A program made the translations under genes and the position numbers. Under the pieces are notes generated by a model, which saw only the letters and a program-made list of their open reading frames with translations, searched no databases and had not been told where the DNA came from. A DNA stretch of 52,380 nt from the NCBI RefSeq assembly GCF_016909155.1, contig NZ_JAFBFG010000021.1, positions 1-52,380 on the forward strand, read 5' to 3'. Positions 44,531 through 52,380 of this stretch are shown piece by piece. Every line of letters starts with the position of its first letter. Position 1 is the stretch's first letter. This stretch comes from Chryseomicrobium aureum (GTDB lineage: Bacteria > Bacillota > Bacilli > Bacillales_A > Planococcaceae).

Positions 44531-45381
44531 GCTATGCCTATGCGGCGGGGACACCTTTTGAAAAACGTGCACTTCATGAGGTGGATCTTACCATTCCAAC
44601 GGGCAGTTACCAAGCCATCATTGGTCACACAGGCTCCGGGAAGTCGACTGTCTTACAGCATTTGAATGCCATTTTAAAACCGACTGCCGGAACTGTGACG
44701 ATTGGTGAGAAAGTGCTCGAGGCAGGGGTCAAACCGAAAGAATTAAAGTCTGTGCGCAGTCGTGTCGGCATTGTATTCCAGTTTCCAGAGCATCAATTGT
44801 TCGAAGAGACAGTAGAAAAAGACATCATGTTTGGTCCGATGAACTTTGGCGTGCCAGAAGAAGAAGCGCGTCGACGTGCCCACGAATTAGTCGGGCTACT
44901 GGGTTTGCCAGAGGGAACATTACAGAAGTCGCCGTTTGACCTATCTGGTGGCCAGATGCGCCGAGTAGCGATTGCTGGCGTTCTTGCGATGGATCCAGAC
45001 GTCCTTGTACTCGATGAACCGACAGCTGGACTTGATCCACGCGGTCGGAAAGAAATCATGAACCTGTTCGCCCGTCTACACGAAGAGAAGAACTTGACGA
45101 CGATTCTCGTGACACACAGTATGGAAGATGCTGCACGCTACGCGGACCGTGTGGCCATCATGCACAGTGGGCGATGCGTAGTGGAGGGGACGCCGCAAGA
45201 GGTGTTTGCGCAAGACGAGTTGTTGCGCGACTTCCGCTTGGAGCTTCCTCAGTCTGTAAAACTCCAACGTGAATTTGAAACGATTACAGGTCAGGCATTT
45301 CCGGTGCTTTATTTGACAGAAGAGACCCTGGCTGAAGCGATTGCCTCGCATTTTGAGCAAGAAAGTGAGGGAACGCGCTGA
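44506..45381 (+). CDS. ecfA2: ECF transporter ATPase subunit 2 (EcfA2)
   Basis: Second ABC ATPase, 291 aa. Walker A is GHTGSGKST, signature LSGGQMRR, Walker B VLVLDEPTA, and H-loop LVTHSMED. A group II-type C-terminal extension is present. It forms a heterodimer with EcfA1 and drives EcfT. Start overlaps ecfA1 and its stop overlaps ecfT by one base, so the three are tightly coupled. Confidence 0.95.
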   Translation: MDITLRQVSYAYAAGTPFEKRALHEVDLTIPTGSYQAIIGHTGSGKSTVLQHLNAILKPTAGTVTIGEKVLEAGVKPKELKSVRSRVGIVFQFPEHQLFEETVEKDIMFGPMNFGVPEEEARRRAHELVGLLGLPEGTLQKSPFDLSGGQMRRVAIAGVLAMDPDVLVLDEPTAGLDPRGRKEIMNLFARLHEEKNLTTILVTHSMEDAARYADRVAIMHSGRCVVEGTPQEVFAQDELLRDFRLELPQSVKLQREFETITGQAFPVLYLTEETLAEAIASHFEQESEGTR

Positions 45382-46178
45382 TGTTAGAAAAAATGATTTT
45401 TGGTCGCTACATCCCTGGCGACTCGATTGTGCATCGCATTGATGCACGTGCAAAATTGATTTTTGTGTTCCTGTTCATCGCCATCGTATTTTTAGCCAAT
45501 AGCTGGATCACGTATGGTTTGTTGATTCTGTTTACGTTATTCATTGTGCGTCTTTCGGGCATCCGTTTTTACTTCATTGTGATGGGGCTCAAGCCGGTCC
45601 TCTTCCTGCTCATTTTCACGTTCTTATTGCATACATTCTTCACAAAAGAAGGAACCGTGCTACTTGACCTTGGGTTTACAGAAATCTACACAGGTGGAGT
45701 TATCCAAGGGGTTTTCATCGCCATTCGTTTCTTTGTCCTCGTCGTGATGACAACGATTTTGACGCTGACGACAACGCCGATTTCGATCACGGATGCATTA
45801 GAACTGTTAATGAACCCATTGAAGAAAATCAAAATGCCCGTCCATGAGCTGGCATTGATGATGTCGATTTCATTACGCTTTATTCCGACATTGATGGATG
45901 AGACGGACAAGATCATGAAAGCGCAAATGGCACGTGGATCGGATATGACGACCGGACCTTTCAAAGAACGTTTAAAGGCCGTCGTTCCCTTACTGATTCC
46001 GTTGTTTGTCAGTGCGTTTAAACGAGCAGAAGACTTGGCGACTGCGATGGAAGTACGCGGTTACAAGGGCGGGGAAGGCCGAACACGGTTCCGCCAGCTT
46101 GACTGGAAGATGCGCGACACAGGAGCAATTATTGTGTTGCTAGGTCTAGCGGTCGCTCTTGTCTTGTTGCGTAGTTAG
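45381..46178 (+). CDS. ecfT: ECF transporter transmembrane subunit EcfT
   Basis: EcfT, 265 aa, with about five membrane helices (residues 25-45, 48-65, 68-90, 105-128, 245-263) and long coupling helices. ARGSDMTTGPFKER and MEVRGYKGGEGRTR supply the two conserved Ala-Arg-Gly-type coupling motifs that bind the ATPases. It overlaps ecfA2 by one base. It accepts exchangeable S-components encoded elsewhere. Confidence 0.94.
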   Translation: MLEKMIFGRYIPGDSIVHRIDARAKLIFVFLFIAIVFLANSWITYGLLILFTLFIVRLSGIRFYFIVMGLKPVLFLLIFTFLLHTFFTKEGTVLLDLGFTEIYTGGVIQGVFIAIRFFVLVVMTTILTLTTTPISITDALELLMNPLKKIKMPVHELALMMSISLRFIPTLMDETDKIMKAQMARGSDMTTGPFKERLKAVVPLLIPLFVSAFKRAEDLATAMEVRGYKGGEGRTRFRQLDWKMRDTGAIIVLLGLAVALVLLRS

Positions 46179-46188
46179 GAGGAGCGAC

Positions 46189-46935
46189 ATGCGATTACGT
46201 GCAACAATTAGTTACGATGGCAGTGGCTTCTCTGGCTATCAAGTTCAACCGAATGGACGGACCGTGCAAGAAGAAGTAGAGAAAGTGCTGACCAAGATGC
46301 ATCAAGGAACATTTACACGTATCACGGCGAGTGGACGAACGGACACGGGCGTTCACGCAACCGGTCAGGTCATCCATTTTGACAGTCCTCTCACAATTCC
46401 GCCTCCAGGGTGGGTGAAAGGCTTAAATGCTCAACTCCCTGCAGATATCCGTGTACTTGCGGTCGAGCAGGTCGCGGACGATTTTCATGCTCGCTACCAT
46501 GTCTGTTGGAAGACCTATCGCTACAAGTGGACGTTAGAGGCCATCCCTATGCCATTCGAGCGTCATATGCTCTCTCACGTTCCTGGAAAGCAGCCGGACG
46601 TCTCACGCATGCAACAGGCTGCCCAGGCTCTACTAGGAGAACATGACTTCCGAAGCTTTAGTGCAGCGAACACAAGCATTCAAGATTTCGTACGGAAGAT
46701 TTATGATGTGCGTCTGGAGTCCCATGGCAATCAGTTGCATCTTGTTGTGACCGGCAACGGCTTTTTATACAATATGGTCCGGATTTTAGCGGGCACTTTG
46801 TGGGAAATCGGAATCGGCAAGAAGCAGCCAGAAGACTTGGCAGGAATCATCGCTGCAAAAGACAGGGGCAAGGCCGGAAAAACCGCGCCACCACAGGGCT
46901 TATATTTAGAAAAAGTAGGTTACGAAGAGCTGTAG
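46189..46935 (+). CDS. truA: tRNA pseudouridine(38-40) synthase
   Basis: TruA, 248 aa. YDGSGFSGYQVQPNGRTVQ lies near the N-terminus, and the catalytic aspartate is in SGRTDTGVHA near residue 52. FLYNMVRILAGTLWEIG is present near the C-terminus. I chose the ATG at 46189 after AGGAGG within the ecfT end; the frame upstream to 46159 is inside ecfT. It follows ecfT as in B. subtilis. Confidence 0.95.
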   Translation: MRLRATISYDGSGFSGYQVQPNGRTVQEEVEKVLTKMHQGTFTRITASGRTDTGVHATGQVIHFDSPLTIPPPGWVKGLNAQLPADIRVLAVEQVADDFHARYHVCWKTYRYKWTLEAIPMPFERHMLSHVPGKQPDVSRMQQAAQALLGEHDFRSFSAANTSIQDFVRKIYDVRLESHGNQLHLVVTGNGFLYNMVRILAGTLWEIGIGKKQPEDLAGIIAAKDRGKAGKTAPPQGLYLEKVGYEEL

Positions 46936-46965
46936 CAACTTTTCCAGGTGTTTTTTGAAAATCGC

Positions 46966-46994
46966 TTGACAGAATGTCGTATCTGTTATACGAT
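46966..46994 (+). promoter_or_regulatory. Probable promoter of rplM-rpsI
   Basis: TTGACA at 46966-46971 and TACGAT at 46989-46994 have a 17-bp spacer. About 100 bases of leader follow. Confidence 0.65.
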
Positions 46995-47004
46995 GATGTA
47001 TGGT

Positions 47005-47090
47005 ATTTTCAAAACCCCACAAATAAGCCCCGAAACTTAATTGTTAGGTTAAATAGAAAATTCAAGAACGAATAAGATCGTTATTAGGAG
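47005..47090 (+). ncRNA. Probable ribosomal protein L13 leader
   Basis: AACCCCACAAATAAGCCCCG followed by AAACTTAATTGTTAGGTT resembles the leader preceding rplM in other Firmicutes. Pairing is short and I place it mainly by location and the AACCCCACA and GCCCCG words. Confidence 0.5.
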
Positions 47091-47100
47091 GACAATATAC

Positions 47101-47538
47101 ATGCGTACAACATTCATGGCTAAAGGTCACGAAGTAGAGCGTAAGTGGTTAGTTGTTGACGCGGAAGGCCAAACTCTTGGTCGTCTAGCTTCAGAAGTAG
47201 CTTCAATCTTACGTGGGAAAAACAAACCAACATTCACACCAAACGTTGACACTGGTGACAACGTGATCATCATCAACGCTGACAAAATCGAATTAACTGG
47301 TAACAAATTGCAAGACAAAATTTACTACCGCCACACACAATTCACTGGTGGTCTTAAGCAACGTACTGCACTTGAGATGCGTACGAAGTACCCAACTCAA
47401 ATGTTAGAACTAGCAATCAAAGGCATGCTTCCTAAAAACTCTTTAGGTCGTCAAATGTTCCGTAAGCTTCACGTTTACGCTGGAGCAGAACACCCACATG
47501 CAGCACAAACACCAGAAGCATACGAGCTTCGCGGATAA
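47101..47538 (+). CDS. rplM: 50S ribosomal protein L13
   Basis: L13, 145 aa, early 50S assembly protein. [33 protein letters not shown] and [19 protein letters not shown] are typical. AGGAGG precedes the ATG. Cotranscribed with rpsI. Confidence 0.97.
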   Translation: MRTTFMAKGHEVERKWLVVDAEGQTLGRLASEVASILRGKNKPTFTPNVDTGDNVIIINADKIELTGNKLQDKIYYRHTQFTGGLKQRTALEMRTKYPTQMLELAIKGMLPKNSLGRQMFRKLHVYAGAEHPHAAQTPEAYELRG

Positions 47539-47560
47539 TCATTAAGAGGAGGACATACCC

Positions 47561-47953
47561 TTGGCACAAGTTCAATATATCGGCACAGGCCGTCGTAAAA
47601 GCTCAGTCGCTCGCGTACGTTTAGTACCAGGCGAAGGAAAAATCATCATCAACAAACGTGAAGTAGCGGACTACGTTCCATACGAAACGCTTGAGCAAAT
47701 CATCAAACAACCACTAGTAACTACTGAAACTCTAGGTAGCTACGATGTACACGTAAACGTAAACGGTGGAGGATTCACTGGTCAAGCTGGTGCTATCCGT
47801 CACGGTATCGCACGTGCTCTACTAACTGTAGACCCAGACTTCCGCGGTAAATTAAAATCTGCTGGATTCTTAACACGTGACCCACGTATGAAAGAGCGTA
47901 AAAAGCCAGGTCTTAAAGGCGCTCGTCGTGCACCTCAGTTCTCAAAACGTTAA
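47561..47953 (+). CDS. rpsI: 30S ribosomal protein S9
   Basis: S9, 130 aa. [19 protein letters not shown] start and the C-terminal tail [11 protein letters not shown] that reaches the P-site tRNA. TTG start at 47561 with GAGGAGG upstream. A strong terminator follows. Confidence 0.97.
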   Translation: MAQVQYIGTGRRKSSVARVRLVPGEGKIIINKREVADYVPYETLEQIIKQPLVTTETLGSYDVHVNVNGGGFTGQAGAIRHGIARALLTVDPDFRGKLKSAGFLTRDPRMKERKKPGLKGARRAPQFSKR

Positions 47954-47969
47954 TTGTTGGAGCCGATTC

Positions 47970-48006
47970 AAACCCATCTTCGCTTATCGCGAGGGTGGGT
48001 TTTTTG
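47970..48006 (+). terminator. Terminator after rpsI
   Basis: AAACCCATCTTCGC and GCGAGGGTGGGTTT pair around TTATC, followed by a T run. Confidence 0.9.
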
Positions 48007-48012
48007 TTTTGT

Positions 48013-48119
48013 TAGAAAGGGCTTTGAGTAGCTAAGGGCTTACTAGAAAGGGCTTTTGATGCTTAAGATCTTGCTAGAAAGGGCTTAAGTAGCTAAGGGC
48101 TTACTAGAAAGGGCTTAAA
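48013..48119 (+). repeat. AAGGGCT repeat array
   Basis: Four copies of TAGAAAGGGCTT alternate with TAGCTAAGGGCTTAC-like units, giving a 31, 31 and 30 bp long period made of two roughly 15-bp halves. The reverse complement of the same family lies at 26435-26488. Both are next to a head element. Confidence 0.82.
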
Positions 48120-48140
48120 CATTTTGGGGGATTCGCTGGA

Positions 48141-48280
48141 TTAGTTTCCATAATATGAGGAAGTGGTGAACAGGATGATTTAGACGGCGAATCTCGCCCC
48201 TTAGACCTCGAACATCTCGGACACAATTGGTGAAACTCCCGACACAATAACCGAACCATCAGACATAGTCTCAGTTTCTT
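48141..48280 (+). repeat. Head plus 21-bp tandem array, locus 4
   Basis: Head TTAGTTTCCATAATATGA (48141-48158) is followed by GGAAGTGGTGAACAGG and five 21-bp units, including TCGGACACAATTGGTGAAACT and CCCGACACAATAACCGAACC. Positions 48139-48257 match 49302-49420 with about eight mismatches in 119 bp, the same strand. Confidence 0.88.
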
Positions 48281-48344
48281 AAACCAATTAAAGGAAGAAA
48301 TGAATGTACACCTATTTCATAAGGTGATATTCTACTAAAAAGGA

Positions 48345-49307
48345 GTGATTGCTATTTACATTCACCACACTACCTCGTTCATCTCTGCTCTTGAAATCTT
48401 CTACGCTCAACTCCCGCACTATCACCCTCAAAAAAGTTATATAGAATCTCAACTAAAAAATATTAAAACGGGTGAGAGAGGCGAATCTAAAGTTTTTCGT
48501 TATTTGGAAGAAGTGAGTTTTAAAGAGCCCCCGATAATTCTTCGTAATTTTATAACACAGGTTCATACGCGACGAGTGATTCAGATCGACTTAGTGATCA
48601 TCACGCGAAGATACATTCTTTTAATTGAAGTGAAAAATATTGCAGGGCATATTAAGTTCAATTCAGTACCTGCTCAACTAATTCGTACATTACCAGAAAC
48701 ACCTCCGCAAGCTTTTGATTGTCCATTCACTCAGCTAGATCGAAATTTAAATGGCTTCTCTACACTTTTTCCAGATTTACAATTACCTATTTATACTGCT
48801 CTTGTTTGGGCAAACGCTTCTGCTACATTTGATTTTTCATCCCAACCTCCTCACACTTTTATAACACTTAAGAGGTTACCTCTATTCGTTCAACAGCTCG
48901 AGCAACTTCCACTAGTTCTACCTGATAATGAAGTCCAAAAGTTACTACAAAAAATAATAACTAAAACTCAATTTTTTCAAGAAGTACCATTCTCTAAAAG
49001 GTATAGGATTGAGCGAGCTGAACTACTTGAAGGATTATTCTGTCCAACATGTCATTCTGCTCTAAAAAGATTCGTTAGAACCTGGGTATGCAAAGTCTGC
49101 AATGTGAAAGCGCATGAACTGATTGCGCTAAATATTCTCAGTCAATTTGCAATTCATGGGCCGGTTTTAAGTATTTCTGAAATTCGTAAGCAGCTACCAG
49201 AGATAGGGGCGGATGCTATACGCAAAGTATTATTACAAGCTGGTTATGCTGCTGAAGGAAATACTAATGCAAGAGTTTATAGAAAGAAAATTGAGGGAGG
49301 AGATTAG
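48345..49307 (+). CDS. NERD-domain protein with zinc ribbon
   Basis: A nuclease-related (NERD) domain protein of about 320 aa, function unknown. The domain begins at TGERGESKVFRYLEE near residue 42 and contains QIDLVIITRR and the ILLIEVKN motif, supplying the D and ExK residues of the PD-(D/E)xK-like fold. A zinc ribbon (CPTC and CKVC, about 239-257) and a helical, possibly winged-helix tail follow. This matches the Bacillus-type NERD family. The start is uncertain: GTG at 48345 overlaps AAGGAG, and a later start is possible. The TAG stop lies inside the head of repeat locus 5. Four sampled lines average about 35% GC, lower than its neighbours (about 43-47%), suggesting transfer. Confidence 0.8.
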   Translation: MIAIYIHHTTSFISALEIFYAQLPHYHPQKSYIESQLKNIKTGERGESKVFRYLEEVSFKEPPIILRNFITQVHTRRVIQIDLVIITRRYILLIEVKNIAGHIKFNSVPAQLIRTLPETPPQAFDCPFTQLDRNLNGFSTLFPDLQLPIYTALVWANASATFDFSSQPPHTFITLKRLPLFVQQLEQLPLVLPDNEVQKLLQKIITKTQFFQEVPFSKRYRIERAELLEGLFCPTCHSALKRFVRTWVCKVCNVKAHELIALNILSQFAIHGPVLSISEIRKQLPEIGADAIRKVLLQAGYAAEGNTNARVYRKKIEGGD

Positions 49308-49430
49308 TTTCCATAATATAAGGAAGTGGTGAACAGGAAGATTTAGACGTCGAATCTCAGCCGTTAGACCTCGAATCTCTCGGACACAATTGGTGAAACT
49401 CCCGACACAATAACCGAACCTCTCGGATTC
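49304..49430 (+). repeat. Head plus 21-bp tandem array, locus 5
   Basis: The head TTAGTTTCCATAATATA starts at 49304 within the end of the NERD gene. The array then runs with the same 21-bp units as locus 4. It ends about 30 bases before recognisable cwlD sequence. Confidence 0.86.
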
Positions 49431-49459
49431 TGCCATCCCACGTCATACCCAAAACCCTC

Positions 49460-49817
49460 CCCGCATACACTGCATCAAAAAGGAGTCGGGGCACAAGTAT
49501 TCTTCCATGAAGAAGGGGAAGTGAACGGGGAGCCCCTCGCAAAAGCCATTCAAGCGACTCTTCGCGAAACCTTGCAAAATACAGAGCGGGAAGCGATGGG
49601 AATTCGTCAAATTTATCTCCTCAAAAAAGCCAATGCCCCTTCCGCGTTAATTGAAACAGGGTTTATCAGCAATGAAGAAGAACGCGCACTCTTGCAAACA
49701 TCAGAATATCAGCAAAAAATAGCACACGGCATTGTCACTGGCCTCGAACAATTTTTTCAGTCGCAAGCACAAGCAACCCCTACTCCACAAGGGTATGCTA
49801 TACTAATAGACGACTAG
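49460..49817 (+). pseudogene. cwlD: Truncated cwlD, spore cortex N-acetylmuramoyl-L-alanine amidase
   Basis: Only the C-terminal half of an Amidase_3 protein remains, about 115 codons of a family near 235. KGVGAQVFFHEEGE is followed by LAKAIQATLRETLQN, REAMGIRQIYLLKKANAPS and the conserved ALIETGFISNEEE with its catalytic glutamate. The N-terminal region with the zinc ligand histidine and glutamate and the middle histidine is missing, replaced by repeat locus 5 and the NERD gene. A GTG at 49521 could start a short peptide but has poor context. The place before salA is the normal cwlD position. In spore formers CwlD makes muramic lactam in cortex. Confidence 0.88.
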
Positions 49818-49837
49818 GAAAAAAAGGGGTTTTGAGC

Positions 49838-50887
49838 ATGCTAACCGAACAAGAGGTACGGGCTCTTCTTGGAAAACTCGAAGATCCGTTTCTACATAAA
49901 ATACTTGAAGAAACAAACGGAATTCTGTCCGTTAAAATCAAAGAAGAAAAGAATTACGTAAGCGTCAAAGTCGCAATCGCAAAAACAAATACAGCAGAAC
50001 AAATGCAACTTCAAACAAAAGTTGTCGATACACTAAAGAGTGCGGGTGTGGCTACAGTCGGAATCCGTTTCGAAGAACTTCCACAAGAAGCACTTGAGCA
50101 ATTCCGTGGCCAACTTGGCGCAGCAGCAGAAAGCCTCACATCTCCTGCAACAAGCGTGAAGATCATTTCAATCGCTTCTGGTAAAGGTGGCGTAGGGAAA
50201 TCAACTGTTTCTGTAAACTTAGCAGTTGCACTTGCACGCCTAGGAAAAAAAGTAGGCCTTGTCGACGCAGACATCTATGGATTCAGCGTGCCAGACATGA
50301 TGGGTATTCGTGAGAACCCACAAATTAAAGAAGACCGAATCATTCCAGTGGAACGTAAAGGTGTCAAAGTCATTTCTATGGGCTTCTTCGTAGAGAACAA
50401 TGCACCAGTCGTTTGGCGCGGACCGATGCTTGGAAAAGTTCTTGATCAATTCTTCAAAGATGTGGAGTGGGGAGAACTCGACTTCCTTCTATTAGACTTA
50501 CCACCCGGAACAGGTGATGTCGCTTTAGATATTCATCAGATGCTTCCGGCTTCAAAAGAAATCGTCGTCACAACACCACACCCAACAGCCGCTTTCGTAG
50601 CAGCACGAGCTGGGGCAATGGCTCTACAAACCGACCACGAAGTTATCGGCGTCATCGAAAATATGGCATGGTATGAATCGAAGTCAACGGGTGAACGTGA
50701 GATGGTGTTCGGAAAAGGTGGAGGACCGAAACTTGCGGAAGAACTTCGCACAGAGTTATTGGGTCAGATTCCACTAGGCCAACCGGATTGGAACAACGAA
50801 GATTTTGCGCCTTCTGTTTATGAAGAGTCACATCCGACGGGCAAACTTTACAACGAAATCGCACAACAAGTTATCGAACGCGCATAA
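49838..50887 (+). CDS. salA: Mrp/NBP35 family ATPase SalA
   Basis: P-loop ATPase of 349 aa. An N-terminal DUF59/MIP18 domain (about 1-85) precedes a ParA/Mrp ATPase with the deviant Walker A SGKGGVGKST near residue 113, VDADIYGFSVPDMMG and LLLDLPPGTGD. Mrp proteins are implicated in Fe-S cluster transfer; in B. subtilis SalA regulates scoC. It lacks the C-terminal CxxC of many Mrp proteins. I chose the ATG at 49838 after AAAAGGGG over the TTG at 49832. It converges with gerD across a shared terminator. Confidence 0.92.
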   Translation: MLTEQEVRALLGKLEDPFLHKILEETNGILSVKIKEEKNYVSVKVAIAKTNTAEQMQLQTKVVDTLKSAGVATVGIRFEELPQEALEQFRGQLGAAAESLTSPATSVKIISIASGKGGVGKSTVSVNLAVALARLGKKVGLVDADIYGFSVPDMMGIRENPQIKEDRIIPVERKGVKVISMGFFVENNAPVVWRGPMLGKVLDQFFKDVEWGELDFLLLDLPPGTGDVALDIHQMLPASKEIVVTTPHPTAAFVAARAGAMALQTDHEVIGVIENMAWYESKSTGEREMVFGKGGGPKLAEELRTELLGQIPLGQPDWNNEDFAPSVYEESHPTGKLYNEIAQQVIERA

Positions 50888-50889
50888 TC

Positions 50890-50928
50890 AAAAGGCAGTA
50901 TTCTCATCAGTCGAGAATACTGCCTTTT
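50890..50928. terminator. Bidirectional terminator between salA and gerD
   Basis: AAAAGGCAGTATTCTC and GAGAATACTGCCTTTT form a perfect 16-bp stem with a seven-base loop, with T or A runs on both sides, suiting both converging genes. Confidence 0.93.
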
Positions 50929-50932
50929 CTTG

Positions 50933-51478
50933 TTACTGGCCCCCACCACCAGCTTGACCACCGCCAGAACCGCCACCACCAGCGCCACCATCGCCTGACG
51001 AGCCACCTGCACGATCTCCTCCACGAGAAGGACCGCCTTCAGATCCACCGGTACCTTTTCCAGCTTCCGCCGCTTTCATCACAAGATCTTGCCAATACGC
51101 TGTCCAAACAGGATTTTGAATCGTTTCTTCTACAACTTTTTTCATCTCTTCTCACAAACTGCTCGACTTCAACAGCTTCTCCAGTTCTTGCTGCTGTGTC
51201 GGTTGTTTCCAAAACTCTTCCCACTCTTTCATATACGCGGGGTCTGTCATCAATTGCTTCATCAATTCTTTCTGCTGAGCCGTCATACTCTTTGCCATCG
51301 AGTCCATAAATTTCGGGTCTTGCATCGAATGTTCCCAAAAAGCTTTGCCATCCTCTGTTTTCTGCACATCAATTACCATCTTTTTCGTTTCATCGTATGT
51401 CGACTTTTGCTCAAATGGAGAACAGGCACCTAGAATCAAAATCGATAGTAGTAGCAGCCAAACGCGCATCATCCTCAC
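50933..51478 (-). pseudogene. gerD: gerD, germination lipoprotein, interrupted by in-frame TGA
   Basis: The minus strand from 51478 encodes a lipoprotein signal (LLLLSILILGAC, lipobox cysteine 19) and GerD-like helices (YDETKKMVIDVQKTEDGKA, KELMKQLMTDPAYMKEWEEF). A TGA at 51154-51152 interrupts it. The same frame continues EEMKKVVEETIQNPVW, which is the expected next GerD helix, then a Gly-rich tail to a TAA at 50933. Total length with the stop read through is 181 codons, near the usual 185. So this is a nonsense change, not a frameshift. A single read error cannot be excluded. In spore formers GerD clusters germinant receptors in the inner membrane. Confidence 0.87.
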
Positions 51479-51600
51479 CTCTTTTTCAATTAGTGTTCAC
51501 AATTGATAGGGAATTATGCAAGAACTGGCGTGATTCATAGATTTTTATCTAAATAATTTGATACAATCGAGAAGAACTAGAAAGAGATGGAGGATTTTTC

Positions 51601-52275
51601 GTGACTATACGAAATTGGTTTAAATTTTTTGTACGCGCGATGCTCATCGGTGGACTTATCACAGGTGTGCTCGGCTTATTTATACGATGGGACGATGCAT
51701 TCGCCCAATACTTCCAAGCGGGTGAGTGGGGAGAATTCACAGCGGCTTTTGTCTTTATGGTTGTTATGGGGTTCACTGTAAGTGTTATTGCTCAGATGGG
51801 ATTTTTTGCGTATTTAACAATTCATCAGATGGGCGTCAATATTTTTAAGAGCCTTACACTTTGGAACTGGGTTCAGGTTTTACTTATCATCATTGTCATC
51901 GGAGATTTAATCATCTTCCGATTCCGACCAGGATCAGCATCCACTGAACAGTTACTACTATATCTTGGACTACTTCTTGTCCTGATTGGAACTGGTGTGA
52001 CCGTTGCCATGATCAAAGCACGTCTGACAAAGAAACACGCATTGATTTCTGCGATGTTCTTCATGATTGTTATTTCTACATTAGAATGGTTGCCAGTGCT
52101 CATGGTACGCGCTGAAGGTGTGGATAGCTGGGTGACATTATTGTTATTCCCAATATTGGCGGTCAACGCATTTCAACTTCTGGCGTTACCGAAGTACAAC
52201 AAACAATCTGAAATTGACCTTGCGAAGCGTGAAGAACGACGCAAAGCTCGGAAGCAGCAAGCCGCTCAACAATAA
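51601..52275 (+). CDS. kbaA: KinB-signalling pathway activation protein
   Basis: Polytopic membrane protein of 224 aa with about six hydrophobic segments (12-30, 50-72, 88-105, 118-135, 148-170, 176-195) and a charged lysine/arginine-rich tail. In B. subtilis KbaA supports the KinB branch of sporulation initiation. The start is GTG at 51601 after GATGGAGG. A TACAAT at 51562-51567 is a possible -10 box. It is divergent from gerD as in B. subtilis and looks intact. Confidence 0.88.
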   Translation: MTIRNWFKFFVRAMLIGGLITGVLGLFIRWDDAFAQYFQAGEWGEFTAAFVFMVVMGFTVSVIAQMGFFAYLTIHQMGVNIFKSLTLWNWVQVLLIIIVIGDLIIFRFRPGSASTEQLLLYLGLLLVLIGTGVTVAMIKARLTKKHALISAMFFMIVISTLEWLPVLMVRAEGVDSWVTLLLFPILAVNAFQLLALPKYNKQSEIDLAKREERRKARKQQAAQQ

Positions 52276-52291
52276 GTTGAGTGGTTTTTTT
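52262..52291 (+). terminator. Terminator overlapping the kbaA stop
   Basis: CCGCTCAAC and GTTGAGTGG pair around the stop codon, followed by a T run. Confidence 0.87.
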
Positions 52292-52292
52292 A

Positions 52293-52380
52293 AAAGATAA
52301 GAAAGTATATAATTTTTGATGCCATGAGCCCAGTGTTCATGGTATTTTGATTTTATGGAGACAAATATTCTTAAGCAGAT
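52293..52380. other. Window end, unassigned
   Basis: CCATGA and TCATGG form a small hairpin near 52322-52342. An ATG at 52355 opens a frame to the window end but has no ribosome binding site. I do not assign a gene. Confidence 0.3.

Noticed and set aside
50933-51478. GerD TGA as a selenocysteine or recoding site
   Set aside because: GerD has no known selenoprotein form, no adjacent selenocysteine hairpin was evident, and cwlD nearby is also broken, so decay is simpler.
52355-52380. Start of a new gene at the window end
   Set aside because: No ribosome binding site and only eight codons are visible.

Overview
The window is a Gram-positive, low-to-mid GC chromosome segment of the order Bacillales, probably a Planococcaceae-type bacterium. 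Gene order follows the Bacillus subtilis ribosomal superoperon region almost gene for gene: yacL-ispD-ispF-gltX-cysE-cysS-mrnC-rlmB-yacP-sigH-rpmG-secE-nusG-rplKAJL-ybxB-rpoBC-rplGB-rpsLG-fusA-tuf, the S10/spc/alpha ribosomal protein cluster, ecfA1A2T-truA-rplM-rpsI, then cwlD-salA-gerD-kbaA. Family placement is an inference from protein similarity and is less certain than the order.

Layout. 1-9600: PIN/TRAM protein, isoprenoid genes, aminoacyl-tRNA synthetases, cysteine synthesis behind a Cys T-box, RNA processing enzymes and SigH. 9.2-25.8 kb: L33, SecE/NusG, L11-L1-L10-L7/L12, RNA polymerase beta and beta', S12-S7-EF-G-EF-Tu. 25.7-29.1 kb: a variable spot of repeats carrying a polyphosphate kinase 2 and an NhaC-type antiporter between tuf and rpsJ. 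29.1-43.4 kb: the S10-spc-alpha genes from rpsJ to rplQ, with secY and adk inside. 43.4-46.9 kb: ECF transporter module and truA. 47-48 kb: rplM-rpsI. 48-52.4 kb: repeats, a NERD-domain gene, and the old sporulation block.

Three genes of the conserved order are broken. The methionine aminopeptidase gene expected between adk and infA survives only as short out-of-frame fragments. cwlD (spore cortex amidase) has lost its 5' part. gerD (germination lipoprotein) has an in-frame TGA. salA and kbaA look intact. Loss of cwlD and gerD suggests a lineage that no longer forms or germinates normal spores.

The most novel signal is a dispersed intergenic element: a conserved head (TTAGTTTCCATAATATGA) followed by tandem repeats with a strict 21-bp period. 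It occurs at five places (4.5, 26.3, 27.5, 48.2 and 49.3 kb). The repeat unit is locus-specific but the head is conserved. Both accessory genes that interrupt the conserved order and abut it, ppk2 and the NERD gene, lie between two same-orientation copies. I did not recognise this element as a described family.

Regulatory RNA visible by eye includes a tRNA-Cys T-box before cysE, the L10 leader, an S10 leader whose promoter overlaps the preceding terminator, a probable L13 leader, and an unassigned riboswitch-like leader before ecfA1. No tRNA, rRNA, IS transposase or CRISPR array was found.
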